Source of the DNA: Pseudomonas fluorescens | GTDB lineage: Bacteria; Pseudomonadota; Gammaproteobacteria; Pseudomonadales; Pseudomonadaceae | Assembly: GCF_001648775.1 (NCBI RefSeq) | Contig: NZ_LVEJ01000002.1 | Location: forward strand, 1 to 64,000 | Direction of reading: 5' to 3' | DNA: 64,000 nt | Shown here: piece after piece, positions 34,370 to 43,884 of the stretch | Position numbering within the stretch: position 1 is the first letter of the stretch | How the letters are laid out: the number at the start of each line of letters is the position of its first letter | Program-made: the position numbers and the translations under genes | Notes under the pieces: model-generated | What the model was told of the DNA's origin: nothing | Seen by the model: the letters and a program-made list of their open reading frames with translations, nothing else | Databases searched by the model: none

Positions 34370-34798
34370 TTATGCCCCGGCGGGCGGTTGGTCTGCGACA
34401 CCTGCGTAGGTGAAGCTGGCCGGGACCGTGTAGGTCGCCGACTCTGTGATTGTTGGTCCTTGATCTACTGGTTCCGTGATGAGGCCATCGAACCCGTTGC
34501 GGGCCAGTGGCGTGTCTACGCGAAAGAGTTGGGTCAGCTCCTCAACAAGCGTCTCTGCGGTGGCCATGGCCTGGGCAGATGGACAGACGATGCTGATCTG
34601 ATAGACGCCGGCGTATTCGTAGGCGTCCCCGCCGAGATAACGGCAAGTGGTGCTGGCTGGAAGCTGAAAGGCCCGGAGATAGGTTTCAGATGGATTTGGC
34701 GTGAATGGCTGATTCGAGTAGGCCACTCGTATTGGACGCGCAGCCGACCATGCGGCCAGCTTCGTTTCGATGGCCTGACGGGCGCGTGCGTGACTCAT
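34370..34798 (-). CDS. Tail terminator protein
   Basis: 142 aa, minor-tail/DUF4128-type: ARARQAIETKLAAWSAARPI, FTPNPSETYLRAFQLPAST, YEYAGVYQISIVCPSAQAM. It caps the tail tube. Overlaps the upstream gene by ATGA. Confidence 0.8.
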   Translation of the reverse strand: MSHARARQAIETKLAAWSAARPIRVAYSNQPFTPNPSETYLRAFQLPASTTCRYLGGDAYEYAGVYQISIVCPSAQAMATAETLVEELTQLFRVDTPLARNGFDGLITEPVDQGPTITESATYTVPASFTYAGVADQPPAGA

Positions 34799-35391
34799 AC
34801 CTGATTGTTCCTGATGGCCTCCTGCACGATCTGCTGGAAGCGAGCCACGGTTACCCGGACCATGCCGCCGGGAGCCTGGGTCGAATGACCGAACTCCAGC
34901 GGAATCGCGTAGGGCAAGTTGTTGATGATGTAGGCCATCTGGCCGGCGGTGAAGTCGCTCATTGCTGCTACCAGCGCCGCGGTAGTCTCGGCGCCGCTCG
35001 GGTCAACCTCGTCGAAGGTGACGCTCTCGACCACGCCGAGAGAGATGTGCCAGTTCGCGCGGAACCGGCCGCCGACGTAGCCTTCGGGCGCCTTGATATC
35101 CATGCCGTCGTTGAGCTTGCGGCCTCTCTTGAGCCTGCCGCCCTTGGTGAGGCTGGTCGAATCGCTGCGCAGCGCGCTGTTATGGTCGGCGACAGCCTTG
35201 TTGTACTGGGTCGCGATAGCGTTCTGTGCCCAGATCTCCGGGTTACCTACAGGAGACATGCGGATCAGGCTACTGCCGACCTCGATTATGATCTCGCGCA
35301 CACTCGCGTCGATGGCTTCGCTGGTCTCGGCCGCAAACTCGGCGAGACTCAGCGCGAAGCTGCCGGATTGACCGGCGCCCGCCCGGCTCAT
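34795..35391 (-). CDS. HK97 gp10-like head-tail protein
   Basis: 198 aa: N-terminal helix ASVREIIIEVGSSLIRMSPV, GRFRANWHISLG and a C-terminal NNLPYAIPLEFGHSTQAPGG (family-typical Y-xxExGxS). Part of head-tail joining. Overlaps both neighbours by four bases. Confidence 0.82.
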   Translation of the reverse strand: MSRAGAGQSGSFALSLAEFAAETSEAIDASVREIIIEVGSSLIRMSPVGNPEIWAQNAIATQYNKAVADHNSALRSDSTSLTKGGRLKRGRKLNDGMDIKAPEGYVGGRFRANWHISLGVVESVTFDEVDPSGAETTAALVAAMSDFTAGQMAYIINNLPYAIPLEFGHSTQAPGGMVRVTVARFQQIVQEAIRNNQV

Positions 35392-35756
35392 GACCTCACC
35401 TGCAATTCGTAGATAATCGGCGTGCCGGCCGGATTGATTTCTTTCAAGGGAGGGACGATTGACCAGGTGCGACCTTGAATAATGACCTTGTTCAGTAACT
35501 CAGGCACCCATTCCAGCCCCTGCGCGGCGATCTTCAATTTCTTGTCGCCCTGCTTAATGAGGCTGTTGTTCTGGAACTCCTGACCGGTGAAGTCGAGCAG
35601 GATGCCTTGGGCGGTCTGTTCGATGGTGGCGCCCGGTGAATCCCCACCTGTTTCAGGATCGTACTCGCCCGGCTCCGTCTTGCTGATGGTTACGGGCTGG
35701 CCGAACTCTGTGATCATATCCAGAACCATCACGGCCATTTCGTCATAGAAGGCCAT
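35388..35756 (-). CDS. Head-tail stopper-type protein
   Basis: 122 aa: FGQPVTISKTEPGEYDPETG, ILLDFTGQEFQNNSLIKQGD, KVIIQGRTWSIVPPLKEINP. Pattern and position match small joining proteins between gp10-like and adaptor proteins. Confidence 0.77.
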   Translation of the reverse strand: MAFYDEMAVMVLDMITEFGQPVTISKTEPGEYDPETGGDSPGATIEQTAQGILLDFTGQEFQNNSLIKQGDKKLKIAAQGLEWVPELLNKVIIQGRTWSIVPPLKEINPAGTPIIYELQVRS

Positions 35757-35780
35757 GTCTATCCCCCTGAGAGTTGATTG

Positions 35781-36083
35781 ATGACGCCGAAAGTACTCAG
35801 CCTGCTACGTCGGACAGCGCTTAGTCTGAACTTCGCTATAAAGCACAAGCATCCACGAGCCAAGAGGCAGCGCTTGGAAATCCAACTCCAAACGCTGTTG
35901 AGAGAGGCGCTAGCAGGAACGAAATTTAATCATTTAGCCGTCAACATATTTGAGAAATATGTGCTTGATGATGGAGAGTTCCTGTATTCAGATCTTGACC
36001 GAGACCTTCGGGCTTGGGATCTCAGGGGATCTCCGCCGCACCGCCTTACTGGGAAAATCTTAGAAGACGACTTGGGGCTATAG
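35781..36083 (+). CDS. Small basic cargo protein, unknown
   Basis: 100 aa (MTPKVLSLLRRTALSLNFAI), strongly basic N-terminal half, acidic end (EDDLGL). It exactly fills the gap between two minus-strand head genes and is AT-richer. The ribosome site is weak, which lowers confidence. Confidence 0.5.
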   Translation: MTPKVLSLLRRTALSLNFAIKHKHPRAKRQRLEIQLQTLLREALAGTKFNHLAVNIFEKYVLDDGEFLYSDLDRDLRAWDLRGSPPHRLTGKILEDDLGL

Positions 36084-36084
36084 C

Positions 36085-36588
36085 TCAAGCCCGAACAGCG
36101 AACAGCCCGCGCTTTTGTAAGTAGTCGGCAAACTGCGTAGCGCTCGGCCGATCAGGCGCCGCCGGCAATAGCCGATTGCTGGTGTTGGGGATCGTCGCGT
36201 ATTCGCGAGTCACCGCGCCTTCGACTCGTTCCAGCGTCACCGCGCCTTTGCGCTTCTCGATCGGGTCGACATCGTCATTGTGGATCTCAGCAGCCAGCGC
36301 CATTTGCCCGTACTGGATCCGCGCAGGCAGGTAGTTGTCGGGCTTGATCTCGTAATCCAACTCGATACCGCGGCGCGGCCAGGCCAGAGCCTGCTCGCTG
36401 TTGGACTTTCGCCCTTTCCAGGTCATGCCGTCCATTGCCAGCGCGGCCCGGCGCAGCAACGCTTCCTGCGCTGGCACCTCCGCCGGGATGACCACGCCAA
36501 ACTTCACGGCGTACATGGCCAAGTCCTCGGCGGATGCGTAGCTTTCGGCGTCAGGCTTGCCGGTACCGTCCTCGATGATGAGAGTCAT
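36085..36588 (-). CDS. Head-tail adaptor protein (DnaT-like family)
   Basis: 167 aa: LIIEDGTGKPDAESYASAED, MDGMTWKGRKSNSEQALAWP, PARIQYGQMALAAEIHND. The TGxxxxxAxSY...YW-like start and the KGR-xxxxQxLxWPR string are typical of the putative DnaT-like connector family. Confidence 0.8.
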   Translation of the reverse strand: MTLIIEDGTGKPDAESYASAEDLAMYAVKFGVVIPAEVPAQEALLRRAALAMDGMTWKGRKSNSEQALAWPRRGIELDYEIKPDNYLPARIQYGQMALAAEIHNDDVDPIEKRKGAVTLERVEGAVTREYATIPNTSNRLLPAAPDRPSATQFADYLQKRGLFAVRA

Positions 36589-36645
36589 GAATCAGCTCGC
36601 TGTGATGTTCTGGATCGGATGCCACGTTACCGGGCACCCGGATTA

Positions 36646-37236
36646 TTACGCGTTCGGAAGCTCAGAGACCGCCTTTTCCAGCGACTCAACCGAAGCATTC
36701 GCTCGATACGGCACATTGGCGGCGTCGAGCTTCGCTTTGAGACCAGCGATCTTCTCAGCATTGTCGACCGGTTCCGCTGCCGCCTTCAGGCGTTCGACTT
36801 CAGCGCGGAGAGATTCAACCTCGCCCGCCAAGTTGTCACGTTCGCCCGTAAGGGTTTCGAAACCCTCATGAATGGCTTTCAGCGCACCGAACAAGCGGAT
36901 CGGCAGTTCGCCTGCGCCCGGGTGTTCCAGCTCCGATTGCCCCTCGGCGGCTTCGATCAGTCGCAGGATGCCGTCGCGCTCGGCGCGCAGCGTGGCGTTG
37001 TCCTGCTCAAGGCTGGCAATGACCGCAGCGCCACCTAAATCAACCGGTTCGCTGATCAAAGGCTTCGTCACCAAGACCTCAACGCCAAGCGCCTCATAAG
37101 CGTCGGCCACCTTCGGCCAATCGCCAATCACAACCGCGTGTGTCACACCCGCTTCAGGCCGATCAAAGTGCGCTGGATTGCGGTACCGCTTTTCCGGATC
37201 GAAATCCGAATTCTGAGTGGAGTAAACCAGTTCCAT
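36646..37236 (-). CDS. Virion-region protein with coiled coil, unknown
   Basis: 196 aa from MELVYSTQNSDFDPEKRYRN (37236), GGAG upstream. N-terminal 60 residues bind-like and globular, then heptads (DNATLRAERDGILRLIEAAE; ERDNLAGEVESLRAEVERLK) and a SAP-like end (LKAKLDAANVPYRANASVES). Sits between capsid and adaptor genes; exact role unknown. Confidence 0.7.
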   Translation of the reverse strand: MELVYSTQNSDFDPEKRYRNPAHFDRPEAGVTHAVVIGDWPKVADAYEALGVEVLVTKPLISEPVDLGGAAVIASLEQDNATLRAERDGILRLIEAAEGQSELEHPGAGELPIRLFGALKAIHEGFETLTGERDNLAGEVESLRAEVERLKAAAEPVDNAEKIAGLKAKLDAANVPYRANASVESLEKAVSELPNA

Positions 37237-37281
37237 AAAAGTCTCCGTAGCGGCCACTGCTGGCCGCTGTCAGGGCCAGTA

Positions 37282-38244
37282 TCAGCCGCCGGCTGGTGGC
37301 GTGGTGGTCAGGGTGATCAGCACACCAGCAGTCACCTTGTTGCTGTTGGAATGCTTGACCCAGTTAGCAGCCGAACCCACAGCGGCGAGCGTAGGGTTCG
37401 CACCGCCAGCGGTTTCCTTCCAGCTGTAGCCGAGAACATCGATGTTGACGGTGCCTTCAGCGCGGTAGCCGATACCCAGGTTCTCTTCGTCGTTCACCGC
37501 GTACGAACGGAAGCCGGGCGCCTGAGATTCAGTGATCACCACAGCGTTTGGCAGCAGGCCAAAGATCACATCCGCAGGCGCGGTGTCGGTGATCAGCACT
37601 GGCTTGCCGAGAGTGCCTGGCAGGCCGCCGTAGATGACGACACCCGCCTCTTCGTAGACCTTGTTTGCGATCGCCTCTTCGACGATGTCGAAATACGCAC
37701 TGGAGTGCATAACCCACAGCGCGATACGGCCGAACTTGTCGCCGAACTTGCGCATGCCGCGGGTCAGTGTCTTCTTGCCGTCGGTTTCAATGTTGGCCGA
37801 TACCACCATGTCAGCGTTGGAGCCGATCGAGGCGCGCAGTGCAGCAGTGGCGTACTGGATGAAACCTTCCAGAGTGGCATCGGCAACGTCGGCGCCGATG
37901 ATCTGCGAGAACTCGTCGACCGGTCGGCCGCGGCGTTTGAATGCTTCTTCGGTGGTCTGGTACGGGCCGTACTTCCACGGTGCTTTGACGCCAACGGCTT
38001 CGCCCGCGCCGATCTTCTTCGCGGTCACCTTGCCGGTGGAGTTAACGTCGCGGTGCTCCAGCGATCCGCCGATCTTGTAAAACGAGCGCTTGCGGAAGTC
38101 GCCTTCGATCAGCTCGTTGTCGAGCACGATCGCACCATTGGACGATGCGTTGAAAACGTCGAGGTTGTCCTGGACACGCTCCAGGTATGCAGTTTGCGCC
38201 TCATCGTTGTAGATGATCAGGTCGCTGTTCACAGTCGTTGCCAT
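37282..38244 (-). CDS. Major capsid protein
   Basis: 320 aa: MATTVNSDLIIYNDEAQTAY, FNASSNGAIVLDNELIEGDF, IETDGKKTLTRGMRKFGDKF, ALWVMHSSAYFDIVEEAIAN, VVIYGGLPGTLGKPVLITDT. This is a recognised major capsid family of siphoviruses with this gene order (scaffold, capsid, coiled-coil protein). The HK97 fold is presumed. Confidence 0.9.
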   Translation of the reverse strand: MATTVNSDLIIYNDEAQTAYLERVQDNLDVFNASSNGAIVLDNELIEGDFRKRSFYKIGGSLEHRDVNSTGKVTAKKIGAGEAVGVKAPWKYGPYQTTEEAFKRRGRPVDEFSQIIGADVADATLEGFIQYATAALRASIGSNADMVVSANIETDGKKTLTRGMRKFGDKFGRIALWVMHSSAYFDIVEEAIANKVYEEAGVVIYGGLPGTLGKPVLITDTAPADVIFGLLPNAVVITESQAPGFRSYAVNDEENLGIGYRAEGTVNIDVLGYSWKETAGGANPTLAAVGSAANWVKHSNSNKVTAGVLITLTTTPPAGG

Positions 38245-38256
38245 GGGTGAATCCCC

Positions 38257-38985
38257 TTACTTGGGCAGTTGCAGGTATGCGGTTTGGCCGTGCTTGCGCT
38301 GGTAATCGCGCTTTTGCTCGGCAGTCATTTCGGAGCGCTTGAATGCAGCCTGGCCGCCACCCCCGCCCGGGGCTTGTGTGCCTGAGGCCCTTGGCCACAG
38401 ATGAGGTGCGCTTTCGCGCAGTGATTCCGCCCATTCGAGCGGAGTCAGAGGGGTCTTGCCGTCTTTGCCGAGGATGGTCTGGCCAGACTCATCAACGGCG
38501 ACAGCCTCGCCTTCTTCGTTCAGTGAGAACACGCCCTTGGCGCGCAGGATGATGTCGTCGGTTGCTTCCGGCAGCGCGCCGGCTTTCAGCGCTGCGCCGC
38601 GCACCGAGTCGCCCAGGACTTTGCCCTGAAACTTCGCAGCGAAAGCTTCAGCCTTCTCTGCGCGTGCGGTGATTGCCTTCAATTGCTTGTCGGTATCTGC
38701 GCGCAGGCGTTCGGTTCGGCGATTGAAGACTTCATCCACCTTGCCCTCTGTCAGCAGCTTGGTTTCTTCGTCCTGGCCTGCGCGACTGAGCAAACCTTTG
38801 ACAGCGTCGATATCGATGCCTTCAAACTGGGTTTCGAACTGAGTCAGCTTGCCGGAGGTTTCCTTCAGCTTGCCCAGCAGTTCCGAGTTCTTGGTTTTCA
38901 GACCGGAAACGGATGCTTCAACGGCAGTCGCGATTGCGCCCTTGATTGCCGGGTTTTCCAGGTCGATTTCGTTTTCTTCTGCCAC
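38257..38985 (-). CDS. Capsid scaffold protein
   Basis: 242 aa from a GTG at 38985 with AAGGGG upstream. Helical and highly charged (TKNSELLGKLKETSGKLTQF), with a Gly-rich linker and a basic end (AEQKRDYQRKHGQTAYLQLP) that would contact capsid. Directly before the capsid gene. Confidence 0.82.
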   Translation of the reverse strand: MAEENEIDLENPAIKGAIATAVEASVSGLKTKNSELLGKLKETSGKLTQFETQFEGIDIDAVKGLLSRAGQDEETKLLTEGKVDEVFNRRTERLRADTDKQLKAITARAEKAEAFAAKFQGKVLGDSVRGAALKAGALPEATDDIILRAKGVFSLNEEGEAVAVDESGQTILGKDGKTPLTPLEWAESLRESAPHLWPRASGTQAPGGGGGQAAFKRSEMTAEQKRDYQRKHGQTAYLQLPK

Positions 38986-39034
38986 GGTGATGCACCCCTT
39001 GGGTATGTGTTGCCCGCTTTACAGGCGTAAAAAA

Positions 39035-39050
39035 ACCCGCCTGAGCGGGT
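39035..39050 (-). terminator. Terminator between scaffold and head genes
   Basis: ACCCGC-CTGA-GCGGGT with A run on the left; placed between the scaffold start and the plus-strand cargo gene. Confidence 0.7.
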
Positions 39051-39109
39051 GACGTTGCGTTTCCAGTGCTGATCCATTTCAATGCCGGCCTTTTAGGAGG
39101 CAAATAAAA

Positions 39110-39625
39110 ATGGCGTCAAGGGCATCAAGATATGAAACACAAAAGAATCTGAAGAATGCGTTAAAGATTGCAGTCTTATCCTCCGCACTGACACTCACTG
39201 GCGTACTTGCGGCCAGCGTCACGTCCTGGATAAGCAGCGCGCAAACGACGAGGTCTAGTGAAAAACTCAGTTGCATAAGTCGGCTAGACAAAAGGGAAGA
39301 GTCCGCCCGAATCAAAAGTGATGCTTTTATCGTTTCGCTAGCAACACTAGCGACCGGAAGTGCGTCTCCAGGATTTCAAGAGAAAAAGCCCAATTACGTA
39401 CAAGCTTTCTCGAGTGCTGGTTACTCATTGATGCTGTTGAACAACTCAAAACTCGGAGAAAAATCCGGTGAGCTCACCGACTGGATGACCATTCGTGTTT
39501 CGGACTACAAATCCTTTGAAAGGCCAGAGTTCATTAAAGAGGAATACGAAAAGCTCGTCACAGACTGGAAAGACGCCTACTACGAATACATGTCAGAACT
39601 AGACACTCAGCGAAAAGATTGCTGA
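39110..39625 (+). CDS. Membrane-anchored cargo protein, unknown
   Basis: 171 aa; GGAGG about 12 bases before the ATG. One N-terminal membrane segment (LKIAVLSSALTLTGVLAASV), then a soluble helical domain with a conserved-looking LTDWMTIRVSDYKSFERPEF. AT-rich and opposite to the head genes on both sides. Not recognised. Confidence 0.72.
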   Translation: MASRASRYETQKNLKNALKIAVLSSALTLTGVLAASVTSWISSAQTTRSSEKLSCISRLDKREESARIKSDAFIVSLATLATGSASPGFQEKKPNYVQAFSSAGYSLMLLNNSKLGEKSGELTDWMTIRVSDYKSFERPEFIKEEYEKLVTDWKDAYYEYMSELDTQRKDC

Positions 39626-39629
39626 GCTA

Positions 39630-40715
39630 TCACATTCCTGCACGCTCGAATGCCAGAGGTTCCAGTCTCTTCATTTGAGCCAAGGTCAACGGCGCGAAGT
39701 TGCGATCAAGCTGCAGCTCCGCGAAGCGCTCGATGGTCAGACCTCCTTTGCGAAACAACTTTGCCCGCACCGGCCCGATTGCCACGTCCTGAAACGACGC
39801 CGGCTGCTGCTGAAGCCAGTGGTAATAGTCGAGGCTCGCACTGACCTGCCCTGCTCCATCTGCGCCCACAGAGGCTCGAGTAGCGCCCTTGGCAAACATC
39901 TCGCTGAGCTTGGTCAGCAGGATGAACGTCGTACGGCAATTCGGGTGAAACGGTGGCCTCGGCCCGAAATCGACCGGAAACCGTCGCTTATCCATGGACC
40001 GACACTGCTGGCTGGTCTTGCTGTCCAGCGTGGCGACCATCTCCACTTCGGACACGATGTCCGTGTTGGCCTTGGCCACCTCCATGCGCGCCTGAGACGA
40101 CACATGCTGTATCGCGGTGTGCACGACAGTGCTGGCATTGCGGTTGGTGGTGGCGAGAATGCCGTCCTTGTAGCCGGCCGACTTTGTTCCGCGAATGTTG
40201 CGGATGATCTGGAAGTTCGTTTGTCCTTCGAAGAAACCCTGCCGGATGGTGCCGTTGACGCGCTCGCGCTCGGCACTGGTCCAGCCCTTGATGAACGACT
40301 TCAGCAGCTTACCGCCACCGTTGCCGCGCACACTGAGGGGATTGGTCAGCACTGCCGTGCGGATAGCCGCTGCCGTTGGCGCGACCACATCCAACGAAAC
40401 ACCAACCGGCGCCGACCGGGCCAGGCTCGACGCTTCAAACTCAGCCTCGTAATTGGCGATGTCGATCAGGTCGAGGTTCAGTTGTGCGCTGTAGCGGTCG
40501 AAGATGCCCAGTAGCAGACTGTCGACCTCTTTCAGCAGCGCTTCCAGCCGCTTGACGTTGTACTCGGTCAGATCCGACTGGGTGAGCCGATCGCGAATCG
40601 AGCGGTCGATCTCCTTCAGGAAGGGAGCGAACTTGCCGACCTCCCCTGCCTTCAGCTTTTCGAGGAAGACCGCGTGCCGAATCGTGGCGTCAAGGATTGC
40701 TTGGTTTGCCGCCAT
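39630..40715 (-). CDS. Minor head protein (SPP1 gp7 / MuF type)
   Basis: 361 aa with the phage head morphogenesis signature at the C-terminus: CRSMDKRRFPVDFGPRPPFH, then PNCRTTFILL (H-x-NCR). The N-terminal helical half is usual. Its start overlaps the portal gene end by 26 bases. Confidence 0.9.
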   Translation of the reverse strand: MAANQAILDATIRHAVFLEKLKAGEVGKFAPFLKEIDRSIRDRLTQSDLTEYNVKRLEALLKEVDSLLLGIFDRYSAQLNLDLIDIANYEAEFEASSLARSAPVGVSLDVVAPTAAAIRTAVLTNPLSVRGNGGGKLLKSFIKGWTSAERERVNGTIRQGFFEGQTNFQIIRNIRGTKSAGYKDGILATTNRNASTVVHTAIQHVSSQARMEVAKANTDIVSEVEMVATLDSKTSQQCRSMDKRRFPVDFGPRPPFHPNCRTTFILLTKLSEMFAKGATRASVGADGAGQVSASLDYYHWLQQQPASFQDVAIGPVRAKLFRKGGLTIERFAELQLDRNFAPLTLAQMKRLEPLAFERAGM

Positions 40716-42108
40716 CTACTTCGTCCTCATCGTCTAGGCCCAAGCCGTCGCCCTGCTCTGCCAGCTCACCGTCGATTTGCTGGTCGGTGCGCTCAGGCGC
40801 GATCAGGCCAAGTTTGCGAAGGTAGGCTCGCAAATCCGCTTTGGCGAATCCACCGTTCTGCCAGAGGCCGACCAGTGCGGTGATCATTTGCGGATCTGCC
40901 GTCAGTTCCACGAACTCCTGGTTGATCTGGTAAGCGGCCTTCGCGTCGTCGACGCCCATGTAGGTGCAGCACCACATGATCGCCCGGGTGTAAGCCTCGC
41001 TGACGTTGGCCACGCAGCCGGCGAGCACTGACGTCGATGCAGACTGATCACCACGGGCCTCGGTCGCCGTCTTGGACGAGAGAGAAGCCACGACCATCCG
41101 GGCGCCGAGCTCGATCATCATCTGGTTCTTGTCAGCCATGGCCTCCTTCACCAGTGTGTTCGGCAGTGGCTGGGCATAGCCGAACTGTCCGCCGGCAGGC
41201 AGCATCATCGGTGCGCGGGAACCAACGTAGACGCCGTTCTTTTCCATCCAGTCGCGCCACTGTTCGTCCAGACCGGAAATCCATGGCTGGGCCTGACCAC
41301 ACCAGAAGACGCTGTCTTCATAGTCGGCACTGTTCCGGTAATGGCCCAGGTTGATCATTGCGATGTCGTACAGCGGCGACTCGTCGATGCTCGGGTCGTT
41401 GTTCTGTGCGCCGATGAAGGTGAACGGGATCTCCTTCAGGCGGCCGGCGGCGCCGGTGGGTCTGAACTCCTGAACAACGGCCAACGGCCCGCCACCTTTC
41501 GGCCCGGACCGGCGCCAAACACGGCAGACAAAGCCATCATCCTCGAGAGCCAGTTCCCGGTACTGCTCGATCACCTTGAAGCCGAAGCCGTCTTCGATTT
41601 CCGGCGATTCGCGCAGCACCACCAGGGTCAGCACGCAGTGTCCGTTCACCATGCCCGTGCGCCAGTTGATGATGTCTTCGGCGCAGTACGACAGGATCAC
41701 AGAGTGCCCACCGGTGCCGGCGTCTTGGTGATAGTCGACGTAAAGACCATGCCGCCCAGCCTCAAGCACCTTTTCGAGTGTGCCTTGCGAGTGCTGGTAG
41801 ATGCTCACGCCGGAGCCGTTGGCGTTGTCCTGCAAGTACTCCATCTTCTTGGCAACTGTCAGCGTCGGGTCTTTGTGAAACGCCAAACCGAGCAAGCCAT
41901 TGCGCGTGTGACCGGTGGCGTTCTTGAACACCGCCCGTTCGCGATAGGCCTTGTTTCGGTCTACGTTCTCCGGCGACTTGTCGTGACCATTGATGTACGG
42001 CAGTCGGTCAACAACGCGGTGCTGACCGGCGCAAACATCGCGCACGGTTGCCCAACGATCCAGCACTTCGATGTAGTCCGCCCGCTTGAAGGAGACGTCG
42101 TTGCTCAT
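40690..42108 (-). CDS. Portal protein (DUF4055 type)
   Basis: 472 aa: the N-terminal YIEVLDRWATVRDVCAGQHR and core EIPFTFIGAQNNDPSIDESP, LYDIAMINLGHYRNSADYED, FWCGQAQPWISGLDE are typical of DUF4055 portal proteins. Forms the DNA gate of the head. Overlaps the terminase gene by ATGA. Confidence 0.92.
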   Translation of the reverse strand: MSNDVSFKRADYIEVLDRWATVRDVCAGQHRVVDRLPYINGHDKSPENVDRNKAYRERAVFKNATGHTRNGLLGLAFHKDPTLTVAKKMEYLQDNANGSGVSIYQHSQGTLEKVLEAGRHGLYVDYHQDAGTGGHSVILSYCAEDIINWRTGMVNGHCVLTLVVLRESPEIEDGFGFKVIEQYRELALEDDGFVCRVWRRSGPKGGGPLAVVQEFRPTGAAGRLKEIPFTFIGAQNNDPSIDESPLYDIAMINLGHYRNSADYEDSVFWCGQAQPWISGLDEQWRDWMEKNGVYVGSRAPMMLPAGGQFGYAQPLPNTLVKEAMADKNQMMIELGARMVVASLSSKTATEARGDQSASTSVLAGCVANVSEAYTRAIMWCCTYMGVDDAKAAYQINQEFVELTADPQMITALVGLWQNGGFAKADLRAYLRKLGLIAPERTDQQIDGELAEQGDGLGLDDEDEVDGGKPSNP

Positions 42109-43406
42109 CGGGCGTATCCCATTTTGATAGCGGTGACCGGCTTGATGATCGGGTACTCGCGGTGAATGAAGTAACCGCCGCCATCGTTGGCGTGGTCGTT
42201 TCCTTGGCTCTTATCTGGCTCGCCATTGGGCGCCCAGATCTGCTGTTCCAGGCCATCGGCATAGGTCGGACATGTAAACGGATTAACCAGGTAACGCCGC
42301 TCGTCCTGCGCGTTGCAGAACATGGCGTTCATGGCGTTGATCCGATCTTTCACCGGTGGGTTGGCCGCCGGCGCGATGACCGTGAAGCCCGCCTGCTTGA
42401 GCATGGCGATATCGGTGAGACTGGCATTGACCGACTTACGCGAATCACCGGAGGCGTCCGGGTAGATCCGGATCTCGCAGGTCTTCTTGTAGTCGTTGCC
42501 GGTGTGTTCCCAGTACCGTTCTTTAATGCGGCGGATCATGTCCGGGGTGTCGTAGCCATCCATCAGCTCGTCCACGGCCCGCGGCAGGCCCTGGTCACGT
42601 TTGACGTGGGTGATCGCCGCCATCTTGCCGACGTTGAAGTCCATGCCGATGAACAGCGGCTCACCGGGCTGCACAGTGTCGAAGCACTGATTCAGCTTGC
42701 GGTCGTAGGCGTGATAGATCGACCCGGACGTCAGGTTGACGAACTGTCCGTTCAGGTACGCGCGAATCAATTGCTCGGGGTACGACTCCATCAGCGAGGC
42801 GATGTAGTCGTCAGGCAGGTTCAGCTCGTTGTCGAAGGTGCTGGCCTGGATCAGCCCATACATTTCCTTCAGCGCCGGCTTGTCGCGCAACTGCTTCACG
42901 AACTGGAGAAAGACGAACTTGAAGCCTTCCGGCGTCGTGGTTACGTCCACGCCGTTTTTCAGCCCGGGCAGGTTGTAACGCATCCTGGCAATAATCTTGC
43001 GCCAAGCCTGCTGCGCCTTGATCGACGTCAGCACGTCCAGCTCATCGACCAATGCGTGACCGATCTTGAAGCCGACGATGGTTTGCGGCTTCTCCATGGA
43101 TCGGCAAATCACAGTGCCGCGATACTGCCGGCCGCTGTAAATGTGAACCTCATGGTTCGCCTGGTTGATCTTGGTCTTCAGCCCCCAGTCATATGCCACC
43201 TCCTCCATCGTGGGATAGAAGATGTCTCGAATCTGCGGGTAAGTCGGTGCGAAGTAACCAGCGTTGACACCCGGCCACTCCATGAAATGCTTGCTCAGTG
43301 CTGAGCATCCGACCCAAGTCTTTCCGGAGCCGAAGCCAGCAACGAAAGCACGAAACTTGTGGGGCAAAAGGAGGAACTGCGACTGCGGAACGTTAAGGCT
43401 CGGCAT
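42105..43406 (-). CDS. Terminase large subunit
   Basis: 433 aa packaging motor. ATPase part: Walker A-like FGSGKTWVG near residue 25, HALVDELDVL as Walker B with catalytic Glu; nuclease part: FIGMDFNVGKMAAITHVKRD and later YPDASGDSRKS, acidic residues of an RNase-H-like site. It follows the small subunit with a 14-base overlap. Confidence 0.93.
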   Translation of the reverse strand: MPSLNVPQSQFLLLPHKFRAFVAGFGSGKTWVGCSALSKHFMEWPGVNAGYFAPTYPQIRDIFYPTMEEVAYDWGLKTKINQANHEVHIYSGRQYRGTVICRSMEKPQTIVGFKIGHALVDELDVLTSIKAQQAWRKIIARMRYNLPGLKNGVDVTTTPEGFKFVFLQFVKQLRDKPALKEMYGLIQASTFDNELNLPDDYIASLMESYPEQLIRAYLNGQFVNLTSGSIYHAYDRKLNQCFDTVQPGEPLFIGMDFNVGKMAAITHVKRDQGLPRAVDELMDGYDTPDMIRRIKERYWEHTGNDYKKTCEIRIYPDASGDSRKSVNASLTDIAMLKQAGFTVIAPAANPPVKDRINAMNAMFCNAQDERRYLVNPFTCPTYADGLEQQIWAPNGEPDKSQGNDHANDGGGYFIHREYPIIKPVTAIKMGYAR

Positions 43407-43854
43407 TCGGCTTCCTCGCGTCCACTACGTCGACCTGAATGCGCGTCGGGATTGCCGGCTCATCGTCTGGCTCGTCCTTCCGGTTACGGTTCACATAGAC
43501 GTCGCCGACTTCCTTCGCGGCCTGCTCGAGGATCTGCATGGCGAGGCCGATGTTCTTCATCGTCTCGGCCCGTTCGACAAAACGGTTCATGGCTCGGAGC
43601 CGGAACGCTCGGTTGGCGATCGGGATCTCGGCTGTCTCCTCGCGGAAGCGAGCGCGCGTGTCTTCAAACAACGTCTTCCACTTCTGGTTCAGGCTCCGCC
43701 CAACGTATTTCGTGGGGTCGTATGCCTCACACTGGTGGCGAGTGACATCGATCCCGAAGGTTTCTTTGACTGAGGCCACCACTTGAGATGGCGTGTCAAA
43801 GCAGGCCAGCGCCTGTACAACAAAGGCTTTCACCTCGTCTCTGAGTGCGGCCAT
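43393..43854 (-). CDS. Terminase small subunit (DUF2280)
   Basis: 153 aa: VKAFVVQALACFDTPSQVVA, SVKETFGIDVTRHQCEAYDP, then KWKTLFEDTRARFREETAEI, the standard order of DUF2280 small terminases. It recognises the packaging site. Confidence 0.9.
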   Translation of the reverse strand: MAALRDEVKAFVVQALACFDTPSQVVASVKETFGIDVTRHQCEAYDPTKYVGRSLNQKWKTLFEDTRARFREETAEIPIANRAFRLRAMNRFVERAETMKNIGLAMQILEQAAKEVGDVYVNRNRKDEPDDEPAIPTRIQVDVVDARKPNAEP

Positions 43855-43884
43855 AGATGGGCATCCGTCAAAGTGCTGTCAAAG

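Noticed and set aside
37138..38250. 370-codon plus-strand frame opposite the capsid gene
   Set aside because: Shadow of the capsid gene; composition typical of antisense frames in GC-rich DNA.
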